A model generated the notes under the pieces. That model did not search any database and had not been told where the DNA came from. It saw only the letters and a program-made list of their open reading frames with translations. Below, one piece after another: positions 31,544 through 40,613 of a DNA stretch of 40,777 nt. This DNA comes from an uncultured Gammaproteobacteria bacterium. Its GTDB lineage: Bacteria > Pseudomonadota > Gammaproteobacteria > Arenicellales > JAANXG01. The stretch is taken from contig CAMYNX010000003.1 of the NCBI GenBank assembly GCA_947259875.1, forward strand, positions 1 through 40,777, read 5' to 3'. Both the position numbers and the translations under genes were made by a program. The stretch's first letter is position 1. Each line of letters opens with the position of its first letter.

Positions 31544-33493
31544 CACCCTTTGCTCTAGAAATTCCGCCAGTTCCGCCAATGTCGGAAAGTCAAACAAGTC
31601 CATCAATTCGACACGCCCCGGAAACGCATTTTCGATCTGTTCGTGAATTTCGATGAGTTTCAACGAACTGGCGCCGGTCTCAAAAAAGTTGTCGTGCCGG
31701 CCCAGCCGGATATCACCAAGCGCTTGATCGCAGATATCCCTGAGTCGGCGTTCAATATTGGTTACCGGTTCGTCACGCTCAACCGATGCCGCAAGTTGCT
31801 GCAACATCGCCCGATCTTCGTCAAATTCGCCGGCCAAATACGCTTGTACCAAGGCGAAACGCTGCAGTTTACCGCTGGTAGTCTTCAACATTCGAGACAC
31901 CGGTACCACCTCCGACACCTCGGCACCGGTGTGCTCGTTGATATATCCGGTCACATCACGCGCCAAGGTTACGAAATCACCGAGATCACCCCGGTGTAAA
32001 ACAAAAACCAGCACCTTGTCGGTGTCCGAACCCTCATCACGATAACTCCCGACCGCCACTTTACCCAACTGCAGCCGCCCCGACTGCAGCGCGACCGCCT
32101 CCAAGTCATGGGCGTAGAAGTTCTGACCATTGACAAACAGCACGTCCTTCTCGCGACCGGTGATGAACAATTCACCGTCTTCCAAAAACCCCAAATCGCC
32201 GGTGTCCAGCCAACCCTCCCCATCGATGGCCGCTTCGGTGGCGCCGGGATCGAGATAATAACCGGGGGTGACATTGGGTCCATTGATGAGGATTCGTCCG
32301 ATGGTGCCGTCTGGGAGCGGTCTTTGATCATTGCCCACTATCCGCATCCGGCACCTACCGATGGCGTGCCCCACACTCACACAGCGCATCGCTTGGGCAT
32401 CGCCGGGTGCGGAGCGCACAGCATCGCCCATACCCGCCGCCCCGCGATCGATGTCTTGCCACCGCAAGTCTCGGTCAAGATGAGGAAATGACACGGCAAG
32501 ACTCGCCTCGGCCAGCCCATACACCGGAAACATGGCTTTCCGACGCAGTCCATATGGCTCGAGGGCGCGCAAAAACTCCTCGCATAAGGATGCCGAAATC
32601 GGTTCAGCACCGTTAAAAATCAACCGCACCTGGGACAAATCGACATCGGCGCCGTCGAATTGACGCTTGTTGAACAACCGCAAGAAATGGCGGTAACCGA
32701 AATTGGGAGAGCACAAGATATTGGCGCGCGCCGAACTCGCCACCTGCAGCCAGCTCAATGGTCGGCGAATGAATACCTCGGTATCCATCAAATAGTGATG
32801 CATTTGGCTGACCAGCATATTCAAATGAAACCCGATCAGCCCCATATCGTGGGTCAGTGGCATCCAACTCAGGCTGATATCGTCGGGCGTGAATCGGGCC
32901 GCTTGAACGATGTCGCCGATGTTGGCGAGCAAATTACCATGGGTGAGCACGATTCCCTTTGGTTCGCTGGTTGATCCAGAGGAATATTGGATAAAGGCCA
33001 CGTCGTCACGGTTCACATTCGCGATGTCACCGGGCTGCGACGTATCGTGAATGTTGTCGCTGAGCATACACCGCGATTGCATCTCATCAGAGACATCCGC
33101 AATGCCCCGGCTGTGGGCGAAATCATGCAAGCGGTGCCAAATTGGGCGATCGGTATACACAAAAGCATTGGGGAGCTTCTCGTAAACACGAAACAGCTTG
33201 AATCGCTGCTCGTCGGACACACCGACAGCAATCGGAACCGGAATGATGCCTCCGTACAGGCAGGCCCAGAATACATCTATAAACCGCTCATTGTTATTCA
33301 GCAGTACGATCAATTGATCTCCCCGCCTTATCCCCCGATCCTGCAGATAGCGAAGAATGCCGATCGCCCTTAGGTACAGATCAGAGAGCAAAACCGACCG
33401 GCTGCGATCCTGCGTTGCTATGTACGTAATGCGTCGATCTGAGTTGCGGAGTGTAGTTAACGCTTCAGTTAACGTCTGATATTCCATATTCAC
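31532..33493 (-). CDS. Fatty acyl-AMP ligase fused to a C-terminal acyl carrier protein
   Basis: The 653-residue protein begins with an adenylate-forming domain (about 1-560): AMP-binding motif FIQYSSGSTSEPKGIVLTHG, NFGYRHFLRLFNK, YGLAEASLAVSFP, and the GWLDTGDLGFLEDGELFITG region with GREKDVLFVNGQNFYAHDLE. These are hallmarks of FAAL enzymes, which make acyl-AMP and load an ACP rather than CoA. The last 80 residues are an ACP: DNFFETGASSLKLIEIHEQI, with the phosphopantetheine serine at S610 (a GASSL variant of GxDSL). The start is GTG at 33493, overlapping the P450 stop (GTGA); ATG at 33487 is an alternative. The fusion implies the activated fatty acid stays bound to this protein for a further step. 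Confidence 0.9.
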   Translation of the reverse strand: MNMEYQTLTEALTTLRNSDRRITYIATQDRSRSVLLSDLYLRAIGILRYLQDRGIRRGDQLIVLLNNNERFIDVFWACLYGGIIPVPIAVGVSDEQRFKLFRVYEKLPNAFVYTDRPIWHRLHDFAHSRGIADVSDEMQSRCMLSDNIHDTSQPGDIANVNRDDVAFIQYSSGSTSEPKGIVLTHGNLLANIGDIVQAARFTPDDISLSWMPLTHDMGLIGFHLNMLVSQMHHYLMDTEVFIRRPLSWLQVASSARANILCSPNFGYRHFLRLFNKRQFDGADVDLSQVRLIFNGAEPISASLCEEFLRALEPYGLRRKAMFPVYGLAEASLAVSFPHLDRDLRWQDIDRGAAGMGDAVRSAPGDAQAMRCVSVGHAIGRCRMRIVGNDQRPLPDGTIGRILINGPNVTPGYYLDPGATEAAIDGEGWLDTGDLGFLEDGELFITGREKDVLFVNGQNFYAHDLEAVALQSGRLQLGKVAVGSYRDEGSDTDKVLVFVLHRGDLGDFVTLARDVTGYINEHTGAEVSEVVPVSRMLKTTSGKLQRFALVQAYLAGEFDEDRAMLQQLAASVERDEPVTNIERRLRDICDQALGDIRLGRHDNFFETGASSLKLIEIHEQIENAFPGRVELMDLFDFPTLAELAEFLEQRVSAV

Positions 33494-34797
33494 CGTAACA
33501 CCGATTGAAACATGAGGTTATGCGCCGTTCGCAAGTTGACGCGGGGTTCCATTTCCACCGGTGATTTTCCTATATAGCGGAGCGCCAGCTTACGAATAAC
33601 CACGGCAACGTGAATCTGCATTTCGGCCAGCGCGAAGGCTTCCCCCACGCAGCGTCGAGGTCCGGCAACGAATGGCAGATACACGAACCGGTAACGCTCC
33701 TTGGCATCTGCAGCAGCGAATCGCTGTGGCCGGAATTGCTCCGGCTGCTGCCAATAACGGGGATGACGGTGCAGCAGGTACGGGCTGATCAAGATATCGG
33801 TACCCGGTGCGATGGGGAAACCACCAATGACATCGTCCCCAATCGCCCGCCGCGTAATCAGCCAGCCGGGGGGATACAGCCGCAGGGTCTCGTCGACGAC
33901 ATACCGCACGAGGTCTAAAGAAAGTATCGAATCTACCATCATCGGCGAGGATAACCGGTCCACCGCAGCCTGTAGCTCTAACTCTATTTCCGGATGCTGG
34001 CTGACCATATACCAGAGCCAGTTCAATCCGCTGGCGCTGGTTTCGTGGCCAGCGACGATCAAGGTCATGACTTCGTCGATCAATTCCTTATCTTGCATCG
34101 GTTCGCCGGTGCGCTTGTCGCGCGCCGACATCAGCATCGACAATAGATCCGGACGGTCAATGCCTGTGCTGCGCCGTTGCTCGACGATCGCAAGGATCGG
34201 CTTTTTTAAGTTTCGAAACTGCGCGGCGAATCTAAGATCGCGCGCTGATTCTTTCGCCACTAAAAGGAATGGATTTTCGCCCATTGTCGACGCCAGGGCG
34301 TTCAAATCTTCACTAAAAATGGCGCGTAAAATAATCTCCAGCGTCACCTCGCTGACGTCTTCCGTTACATCTACCGGTTTACCGCTGGTGGCGTTTTCCA
34401 TCCAGCGATCGACCAGCGCCTGGTTGCACTCAATCATCATCTCATAAAAGCGCCGGATCGCGCGTTTATGGAACAAAGGTTGAATCATGAGCCGCTGGCG
34501 CCGCCAGAAATCACCTTCACTGACCATTATCCCGTTTCCGAGCAATACCTTGACTCGATTAATCCCAACACCTTTGGTGTAATTACGGTGATTCGTCACC
34601 AATACGTGTTTTACCCAATCGGGATGACTGATCACATAGGTATCTGCTCCTCTCCCGGGAGAATAAATCCGAAAAATGTCGCCATAGGATTTGAAATACG
34701 CCACCAGCTTTGCGAGTGAATCATTGGTATCGCCGACGTCAAATTGTTCCGGCGGCCCGGGTGGGAGCGGCATTGCGTTTTGTTCTTGTTGATTCAT
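33490..34797 (-). CDS. Cytochrome P450
   Basis: From ATG 34797 (MNQQEQNAMPLPPGPP) the protein has 435 residues; an upstream in-frame ATG at 34836 adds 13 unlikely residues. The P450 landmarks are the I-helix AGHETSASGLNW, K-helix ETLRLYPPGW, the meander PEQFRPQRF, and the heme loop FVAGPRRCVG with the axial Cys at 383. No membrane anchor is present, so it is soluble and needs ferredoxin-type electron partners. It is translationally coupled to the FAAL-ACP gene, pointing to an ACP-bound fatty acyl chain as substrate (compare BioI, which acts on acyl-ACP). Hydroxylation, desaturation or cleavage cannot be distinguished. Confidence 0.92.
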   Translation of the reverse strand: MNQQEQNAMPLPPGPPEQFDVGDTNDSLAKLVAYFKSYGDIFRIYSPGRGADTYVISHPDWVKHVLVTNHRNYTKGVGINRVKVLLGNGIMVSEGDFWRRQRLMIQPLFHKRAIRRFYEMMIECNQALVDRWMENATSGKPVDVTEDVSEVTLEIILRAIFSEDLNALASTMGENPFLLVAKESARDLRFAAQFRNLKKPILAIVEQRRSTGIDRPDLLSMLMSARDKRTGEPMQDKELIDEVMTLIVAGHETSASGLNWLWYMVSQHPEIELELQAAVDRLSSPMMVDSILSLDLVRYVVDETLRLYPPGWLITRRAIGDDVIGGFPIAPGTDILISPYLLHRHPRYWQQPEQFRPQRFAAADAKERYRFVYLPFVAGPRRCVGEAFALAEMQIHVAVVIRKLALRYIGKSPVEMEPRVNLRTAHNLMFQSVLR

Positions 34798-34945
34798 CGT
34801 TGACTCAAGGCATTTGCCATCCCGGGCCGCGCACAACCCGAAATAATAACCCGACAGTCAGGGAGTACCGCGTTAGCAGTTCACCGGTTCCAGAACACGA
34901 TGTACCGATAACATAATGTTGAGGTGAACTTGGTGTCAGCCCTAA

Positions 34946-36955
34946 TTAGACAGCGCGACTTACTACCTGTGTGGATATCATATCAGGTATGGCTGCCGAG
35001 GGTACCGGCGGCGAGAACAGAAAACCTTGCAATTCGTAACAGTCCTGCGAGCGCAGAAACTCCACCTGACCACTTTCCTCGACTCCTTCGGCAACCAATT
35101 TGATGTTGAGACTATGCGCCAACGCCGCGATCGTTTTGATTATCGCCATATCTTTCTCATTCGTTGCCAGATCCTTTACAAAAGTTCGGTCGATCTTTAG
35201 AAAGTCGAGCGGTAACAATTTGAGATAGTTCAAGGATGAGTAGCCCGATCCAAAGTCATCGATGGAAATGGCCACACCGATTGCTTTGAGATCATCCATG
35301 ACCTTAACGGCGGTGTCGATGTTTTCGATGAGTACGCTCTCGGTCAGTTCTAGTTCTAAATATTGCGCGTCCAGTCCGGATTGGTCCAAGGCATCTTGGA
35401 CCATGTCAACAAACGATCTAACCCTGAATTGTCCTGACGAAATGTTTACCGACACCCGAACTCTGGACATCCCGGCATCGTGCCACTTTTTGGTCTGCTG
35501 GCACGCGGTACGCAGGACCCATTCCCCGACTGAGTTGATCAGCCCCATCTGTTCGAGCAACGGGATGAAACTGTTCGGCGGTACCAAGCCCCGCTCGGCA
35601 TGCGCCCAGCGCAGTAACGCCTCAACTGCGACAATCTCCTCCGACTTGGTTTCGACCCGCGGCTGGTAATACAGAACAAACTCATCATTTTGGAGCGCCT
35701 GTTTTAGCCCTGTCTCGAACTCGAGCCGGTCAAGCGCATGTTGCTTCATCGCCGGCGAGTAATACCGGTACTGATTACGGCCTTCTTGTTTGGCGAGATG
35801 CATGGCGCTGTCCGAATTTTTCACCAGCATTTCGGCGGATAAATCATCCTGTGGAAAGATGGAAATACCGATACTCACAGTGACCGTGAGGTCTTGATCG
35901 TTGACTTTTATCGGTTCGGCCATCGATTCGATGACACGCGACGCCAGGCGCGACACATCTTCGGTATTACGCAGCGGCTCTATGATTATGGCAAACTGAT
36001 CGCTTCCGGTCCGAAATACCATGTCGCTCTCACGAATACACACCAGCATGCGCTTGGCGCTCGTTCGCAGCACTTGATCCCCCGCCGATTGCCCAAGGCT
36101 GTCATTGACAAGTTTGAAGCGGTCGAGATCAAACTGAAGCAGGCCCAGCATACGGCCCGCTCGGCGCGCGCGTTTGAGGGCCTCTTCCAGACGCTCTGCA
36201 AAACTAATCCGGTTATGAAGACCGGTGAGCGCGTCATAATGGGCTTGATAGTGAATCTTTGCTTCGTCGTCCAACCGTTGTTTATCCTGGGCCTGAATAG
36301 TTTTATCCGCTCGCCGTACAATTACTAACAGGAACAGATAACACAGTGACAGACTACCCACTACCCAGGCAATGATTTCCCACTGGTGTTTTTTTATATC
36401 GACGACCAGATCGGTGACGTCGGAGTACACCTCAAATACTGCCTCCACCGGCGCATTCTCACTGATACGGACCGGTATATAGGAAGAGACCAAATTACGG
36501 TCGACGATCACGCCTTCAAACGTGTTGAAACGATCTCTAAACGTGATCTTGCCGGTGGGCACACCCTTGTTTGCACTGATAAATCCTGGATTATGGCTTT
36601 TGTCCTGTCCAATCTGAGCAGGGTCAGTGGAGAACACCGTGATACCGGTGAGATCGTAGATCTTGATTTTTACCACGCTCGATCGCGCGATGTATCGCGC
36701 GACGTCTTGTTGTAGCCGGTGGATCACCTCATGGTGCTGCAGTTCAGCCTTGGAAAACTGCGAGGCGTCGGCGAGAAACAAGGCGTACCGCGGCCAGATC
36801 GTATTCGAGAAGACCTGCGTCAGGGTGGCGTGGGACTTTGTCTCGTGTTCGACCAGCACATGCCACACGAGATTTCGATACACAAACAGCAGGACAGTGA
36901 TGGCAACGATGCCAACGATGCTGGTTATCAAGCCATAGCGGTGCGACCTAAACAT
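34946..36955 (-). CDS. Membrane sensor with degenerate GGDEF and intact EAL domain (c-di-GMP phosphodiesterase)
   Basis: From ATG 36955 (AGAGGG just upstream) the protein has 669 residues: a membrane helix (about 8-26), a periplasmic sensor region to about 195, a second helix (WEIIAWVVGSLSLCYLFLLV), then GGDEF and EAL. In the GGDEF domain the active motif is GSDQF (317-321), so cyclase activity is unlikely. The preceding RESD keeps the RxxD inhibitory site. The EAL motif is intact (445-447), with NISSGQF, ELTES, DDFGSGYSSL, KIDRTFVKDL and AEGVE, so phosphodiesterase activity is expected. The frame opens at 37021, but the ribosome site favours 36955. It is divergent from another GGDEF gene. 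Confidence 0.9.
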   Translation of the reverse strand: MFRSHRYGLITSIVGIVAITVLLFVYRNLVWHVLVEHETKSHATLTQVFSNTIWPRYALFLADASQFSKAELQHHEVIHRLQQDVARYIARSSVVKIKIYDLTGITVFSTDPAQIGQDKSHNPGFISANKGVPTGKITFRDRFNTFEGVIVDRNLVSSYIPVRISENAPVEAVFEVYSDVTDLVVDIKKHQWEIIAWVVGSLSLCYLFLLVIVRRADKTIQAQDKQRLDDEAKIHYQAHYDALTGLHNRISFAERLEEALKRARRAGRMLGLLQFDLDRFKLVNDSLGQSAGDQVLRTSAKRMLVCIRESDMVFRTGSDQFAIIIEPLRNTEDVSRLASRVIESMAEPIKVNDQDLTVTVSIGISIFPQDDLSAEMLVKNSDSAMHLAKQEGRNQYRYYSPAMKQHALDRLEFETGLKQALQNDEFVLYYQPRVETKSEEIVAVEALLRWAHAERGLVPPNSFIPLLEQMGLINSVGEWVLRTACQQTKKWHDAGMSRVRVSVNISSGQFRVRSFVDMVQDALDQSGLDAQYLELELTESVLIENIDTAVKVMDDLKAIGVAISIDDFGSGYSSLNYLKLLPLDFLKIDRTFVKDLATNEKDMAIIKTIAALAHSLNIKLVAEGVEESGQVEFLRSQDCYELQGFLFSPPVPSAAIPDMISTQVVSRAV

Positions 36956-37422
36956 CGACCCTCTCGTGTGATCTCTCGCGGCTGAGCACGGCTGGCCTTC
37001 GAGCCGCGCCCATGTAGCCACATCGATGCTCAGGGTTGGCGGGCGTTCGTTTGCCCTGGGTTTATTGAAAAAGAAGTTGTTAAACCAAGCACTTATAGCT
37101 CGCTAGACTCACAATCCCGGCACCGGAAAAATTTTCTCATTCCGCTTATTAAGTTTAGGTGACATAAGCATTTTTTCCAGCACCATGCTTGGTTTTAGCA
37201 GCCGGGAAAGTGCCCCGGGCAGTCAACGACTCTGCTCCGGGTTGTTGTCGATTCTTATCCCGTCGGCGGAAGCCTGGGTCCTGGTCCGCTATCTTAGGCG
37301 CCACGAATGGGCGAATAACCCCTATTGAGGAGAGCATTTTTCGCCGCATCCGAAACCGTCATGCGTGTAGTCTAAAATGTTAAGAGTGGGATTAAACTTT
37401 AACTGAACGTAATAGCTTCATT
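36956..37422. other. Divergent spacer between EAL and GGDEF genes
   Basis: In these 467 bp I see no gene. Weak features only: AAGCAT/ATGCTT inverted words around 37167-37191, and a GC-rich block at about 37200-37235. Promoters for both genes must lie here, but none is convincing. Confidence 0.4.
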
Positions 37423-38460
37423 TTGAATAAGCTCAATATCTGGGAAGGACTCATTCAAGCGGAACGCAGACTCGATCCCGCAGCGACTCGGCAAGAGATG
37501 GTCAACGTCAGTGTGGCTGCGTATACGGGGGGTGCGATTACCGGCTTTCTGGCGCTGCTGTTATCCGGCTGGCCGTTCACCAGCTTTCTGAGTGCACTGG
37601 CGATCATCGCGATGGTTGTCGTGACGACCCTGTTATTGCGCACGTCCCGCTGGCAGGTTCCGATTTGGGTATTGGTTGCGCAAGCGCCCTACGCCACGAT
37701 CTTGCTTTCGATCGCCGTTTGGATCGACGTGCATGCCGCCCCCGGTACGCTAGCATTATTCTATGTGCTCATTTCGCTGTATGCCTTCTACTTCCTGAAA
37801 ACATGGGTAGCCAGTGGCTTTTTGCTGTTCGCTGCAATCCTGTATGCGTCTGCACTGATAGTGAAAGGCGTCCCAGACTGGTTGTCACAGTCGATATTGA
37901 TGCTGGGCAGTTGTATCACCGTGAGCATCGTGGTGACATTATTGGTCAAACGTGTTCATCGGTTGGCGACTGAAGACAGTTTGACCGGCTTGGCCAACCG
38001 GCGACTTTGGGAGGCACTGATCAGACATGAGGTTGCCAGCGCCAATAGATATAAACAAGACCTGTCCATCGCACTGATTGACCTTGACGGTTTTAAACGC
38101 ATCAATGACGTTCATGGACACATACACGGTGATGAAATCCTGCAGAAGGTCTCCGATGCGCTTCGCAAAGTGTGTCGCGAGGGTGACACGCCTGCGCGTT
38201 GGGGTGGCGACGAGTTTGGTCTGTTGTTATTAAAGTGTGACACGCGTGATGCACGCAGCATCGTAGACCGTCTGCGCGGCCAACTTCGAAACGTTATCCG
38301 AATCTCTGCCGGTGTCGCGACTTGGAAACCCGACAAGACCGCAGATGACATGATTCGTGAAGCGGACCGGAGTTTGTACGAATCTAAATCAGAGCAGATA
38401 CAAATCCGAGCTGCTAATACGCACACTGGCAGCGTCCCACGCCTCCAGACTCAGGACTGA
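37423..38460 (+). CDS. Membrane diguanylate cyclase
   Basis: The 345-residue protein has five to six hydrophobic helices (about residues 28-178) forming an integral membrane sensor, then a GGDEF domain: DSLTGLANRRLWEAL, DLDGFKRINDVHGH, the active motif GGDEF at 261-265 and an inhibitory RxxD (REGD) five residues before it. It should synthesise c-di-GMP with product inhibition. The start is TTG at 37423 without a clear ribosome site; ATG at 37498 (MVNVSV) is possible and would keep all helices. It is divergent from the EAL protein and may oppose it. Confidence 0.88.
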   Translation: MNKLNIWEGLIQAERRLDPAATRQEMVNVSVAAYTGGAITGFLALLLSGWPFTSFLSALAIIAMVVVTTLLLRTSRWQVPIWVLVAQAPYATILLSIAVWIDVHAAPGTLALFYVLISLYAFYFLKTWVASGFLLFAAILYASALIVKGVPDWLSQSILMLGSCITVSIVVTLLVKRVHRLATEDSLTGLANRRLWEALIRHEVASANRYKQDLSIALIDLDGFKRINDVHGHIHGDEILQKVSDALRKVCREGDTPARWGGDEFGLLLLKCDTRDARSIVDRLRGQLRNVIRISAGVATWKPDKTADDMIREADRSLYESKSEQIQIRAANTHTGSVPRLQTQD

Positions 38461-38536
38461 CCCCGAGCTATCTATCCGGACCCGCCGCCTATCGGAGACG
38501 AATCCGTACACGGACCTTCGTAAGGCGGCCCATTCG

Positions 38537-39427
38537 TTATCGTTCGTCTGGGGGTAAGACCACGACGTCCGCGTATTCATGCCTTTTCGTAATCAGGCTG
38601 CTATGTAAAAACACGTCCAGCGCAACGTCATACTGAGACCGACTGATACGCACATCCGGATTCCAACAACCCAGCCGTTGATAAAACTCGATCGCTGCGG
38701 CAATCGCTTCGATGTCAATGCCTTTGAAAAAATCGGCTTCCGACGCTGCGATCTCGGCAGCCGATGCGCGGTTCACGTAGTCCCGTGCCTGACGATAAGC
38801 GGTCATGAATGCCAGTGCCATATCGGTTTCCAACCATTCCCGGGTAGCCACCAAGCTGCTGAACGCGACCGGACCGATCGCTTCACCCACCGCGGCAACA
38901 ATATGGGCCGCGCCGTCTTTTTCCATCTGCTGCGGCGCCGGGCCTTGCAGATGCACATAGTCACCCTGTCCGTCGTAAAATGCGCGTTCGATCTCGTGCA
39001 CGTCTCCAGCATCAATGGCGTTGATCGCAGCGTAATCCACACCCTTCTTGTGCGCCGCATATTTGAACATTGCCAACGGCTGCCCGAAATGATCGACCAG
39101 CACGTCGCGCCCACGTAGCGTATCCCAAGTAAAATCCGGCTCCGGTTCACGGCCGGCGATGAAGAAACCATCCCGCTCGTTGATCTGGGCGAAATGCATC
39201 ACCGTATTCGGCTCGCCCTTTTCCATCGGTCCCCAGCTCGCGGCAACCGAAGACTGGCCGACATGAACCGAACCGTCAGCGAGTCCCTCGGCAACCGACT
39301 TTTGCGGCGTCATGATCGAATAAGTCGGCTCCAATCCCTGCTGTTGCAAGAACCCGGCGCTGATCGCAGAGATCAATGGGCTATAGAACGCCGAATGCCG
39401 GGAAACCATTATGTGTATCTGCGCCAA
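38537..39427 (-). CDS. NMT1/THI5-like (SsuA/NrtA-type) substrate-binding protein without signal peptide
   Basis: The 296-residue protein opens directly with the first strand of the fold (IHIMVSRHSAFYSPLISAI), then GLADGSVHVGQSSVAASW, HFAQINERDGFFIAG, LRGRDVLVDHFGQPLAMFKYA and YVHLQGPAPQQMEKDG: a type II binding fold of the NMT1/THI5 type. The start TTG at 39427 is supported by GGGAGG 6 bp upstream; ATG at 39409 is an alternative. Neither start leaves a signal peptide, and no ABC permease or ATPase is nearby. It therefore looks cytoplasmic and is probably a sensor, an enzyme or a thiamin-pyrimidine-type protein rather than a transporter part. The ligand is unknown. Confidence 0.75.
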   Translation of the reverse strand: MAQIHIMVSRHSAFYSPLISAISAGFLQQQGLEPTYSIMTPQKSVAEGLADGSVHVGQSSVAASWGPMEKGEPNTVMHFAQINERDGFFIAGREPEPDFTWDTLRGRDVLVDHFGQPLAMFKYAAHKKGVDYAAINAIDAGDVHEIERAFYDGQGDYVHLQGPAPQQMEKDGAAHIVAAVGEAIGPVAFSSLVATREWLETDMALAFMTAYRQARDYVNRASAAEIAASEADFFKGIDIEAIAAAIEFYQRLGCWNPDVRISRSQYDVALDVFLHSSLITKRHEYADVVVLPPDER

Positions 39428-39602
39428 GATGTCCTCCCGTTTCGATCAACTCTATTCGAGATGTATGTTATTTCTTTGTGATGTGTGTTCCGGACACGGC
39501 AAGCACATCATAAAGCACCTGGTCGGATTATATCAGCAGCCCGTGGTTTGGTTCCCAAACCCGCGGTATTCCTGCGCTGAAGAACAGCGCCACTGTGGGA
39601 TA

Positions 39603-39662
39603 ATGAATCAATATTATTACATTGACGCGGCGGGCAATGGTGAACGGACCTATCCGGGTTAG
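39603..39662 (+). pseudogene. Very short frame resembling the start of a GYF_2-domain protein
   Basis: ATG at 39603 gives MNQYYYIDAAGNGERTYPG and then a stop. The YYYIDAAGN opening is like bacterial GYF_2 domains (xWYYIDxxGxxxGP), which are normally longer, so this may be a truncated relic in the spacer before the reductase gene. It is too short to be sure. Confidence 0.25.
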
Positions 39663-39695
39663 AATCGCAGCGACCCACAATCAACATCGATAAAC

Positions 39696-40580
39696 ATGAA
39701 CAACTCATCTGACGAAACCATTGGCTTTATCGGCCTGGGGCTGATGGGCCGTCCCATGGCCACCCACCTGCACCAATCCGGATACCCGCTGGTCATTTAC
39801 AATCGGAGTAAACCCGTGGTGGCAGAGTTGTGCGCCGTTGGCATGACTGCCACCGAGTCTCCACGGGACGCCGCCCGACAGTCCACGATCATTATCGTTA
39901 TGGTGTCCGATACCGCGGCAACAGAGAAAGTGCTGCTGGGCGATGAGGGCGTGGCGCAGGGGGTGCAGTCCGGAACGCTGGTCATCGATATGGGTACCAC
40001 AGCGGTGACGGCGACGCGCCGTTTCGCGTACGAGATTGAAAAACGCGGGGGCGATTATGTCGACGCCCCGGTGTCCGGCGGCCAGGTCGGTGCCCAACAG
40101 GCGGCCCTCACCATCATGGCCGGTGGCAGCGAACCGAGCTTTGCACGGGCCAAACCGGTGTTCGAAACGCTCGGTCGTCATGTCACCCGGGTCGGTGACA
40201 TCGGCGCTGGGCAGGTGGCGAAAGCCGCCAATCAAATTATCGTCGGACTGACCATCGGTGCGGTCGCCGAGGCGCTGACGTTGGCGAAGAAGGCGGGGGT
40301 TGATCCAGCCAAGGTCCGCGCCGCCTTTGAGGGCGGTTTTGCCTGGTCACGTATCATGGAACTGCACGGTCAACGAATGATCGATGGTAAGTTTACTCCT
40401 GGCGCCAAAGCCGTGACGCAACGCAAGGATCTCGCACAAGCATTGGTATTAGCGGAACAAATCGGCATCGATCTTCCGGCGACCCGTTTGAACCGGGACC
40501 TGTATGATCAACTCATTGAGCAAGGCGGCGGTGAACTCGACCACAGCGCGTTGGTCAAGGTCATCGATACGGAAATCTAG
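39696..40580 (+). CDS. 2-hydroxy-3-oxopropionate reductase / 3-hydroxyisobutyrate dehydrogenase family protein
   Basis: The 294-residue beta-hydroxyacid dehydrogenase has NAD(P)-loop IGFIGLGLMGRPMATHL (about 10-26), substrate motif DAPVSGGQVGAQQAALTIMAGG (22 residues; core PVSGGQVGA), and the catalytic-Lys region GQVAKAANQIIVG. The C-terminus (MIDGKFTPGAKAVTQRKDL) fits the tartronate-semialdehyde reductase (GarR/GlxR) branch better than MmsB. It would convert tartronate semialdehyde to glycerate, a step in the glycerate pathway of glyoxylate use, consistent with glcDEF 20 kb away. The exact substrate is not proven. Confidence 0.85.
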   Translation: MNNSSDETIGFIGLGLMGRPMATHLHQSGYPLVIYNRSKPVVAELCAVGMTATESPRDAARQSTIIIVMVSDTAATEKVLLGDEGVAQGVQSGTLVIDMGTTAVTATRRFAYEIEKRGGDYVDAPVSGGQVGAQQAALTIMAGGSEPSFARAKPVFETLGRHVTRVGDIGAGQVAKAANQIIVGLTIGAVAEALTLAKKAGVDPAKVRAAFEGGFAWSRIMELHGQRMIDGKFTPGAKAVTQRKDLAQALVLAEQIGIDLPATRLNRDLYDQLIEQGGGELDHSALVKVIDTEI

Positions 40581-40583
40581 GAG

Positions 40584-40609
40584 TACCCACTGCGACGGGC
40601 AGGTGGGTA
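40584..40609. terminator. Hairpin between convergent genes
   Basis: TACCCAC (40584-40590) and GTGGGTA (40603-40609) form a 7-bp stem with a 12-nt loop, exactly between the reductase stop and the convergent partial gene. No T-run is present, so intrinsic termination is uncertain. Confidence 0.4.
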
Positions 40610-40613
40610 TCAA

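Noticed and set aside
30685-34836. Siderophore or polyketide cluster reading of the FAAL/P450 region
   Set aside because: There are no condensation, ketosynthase or thioesterase domains, and no export or regulatory genes adjacent.
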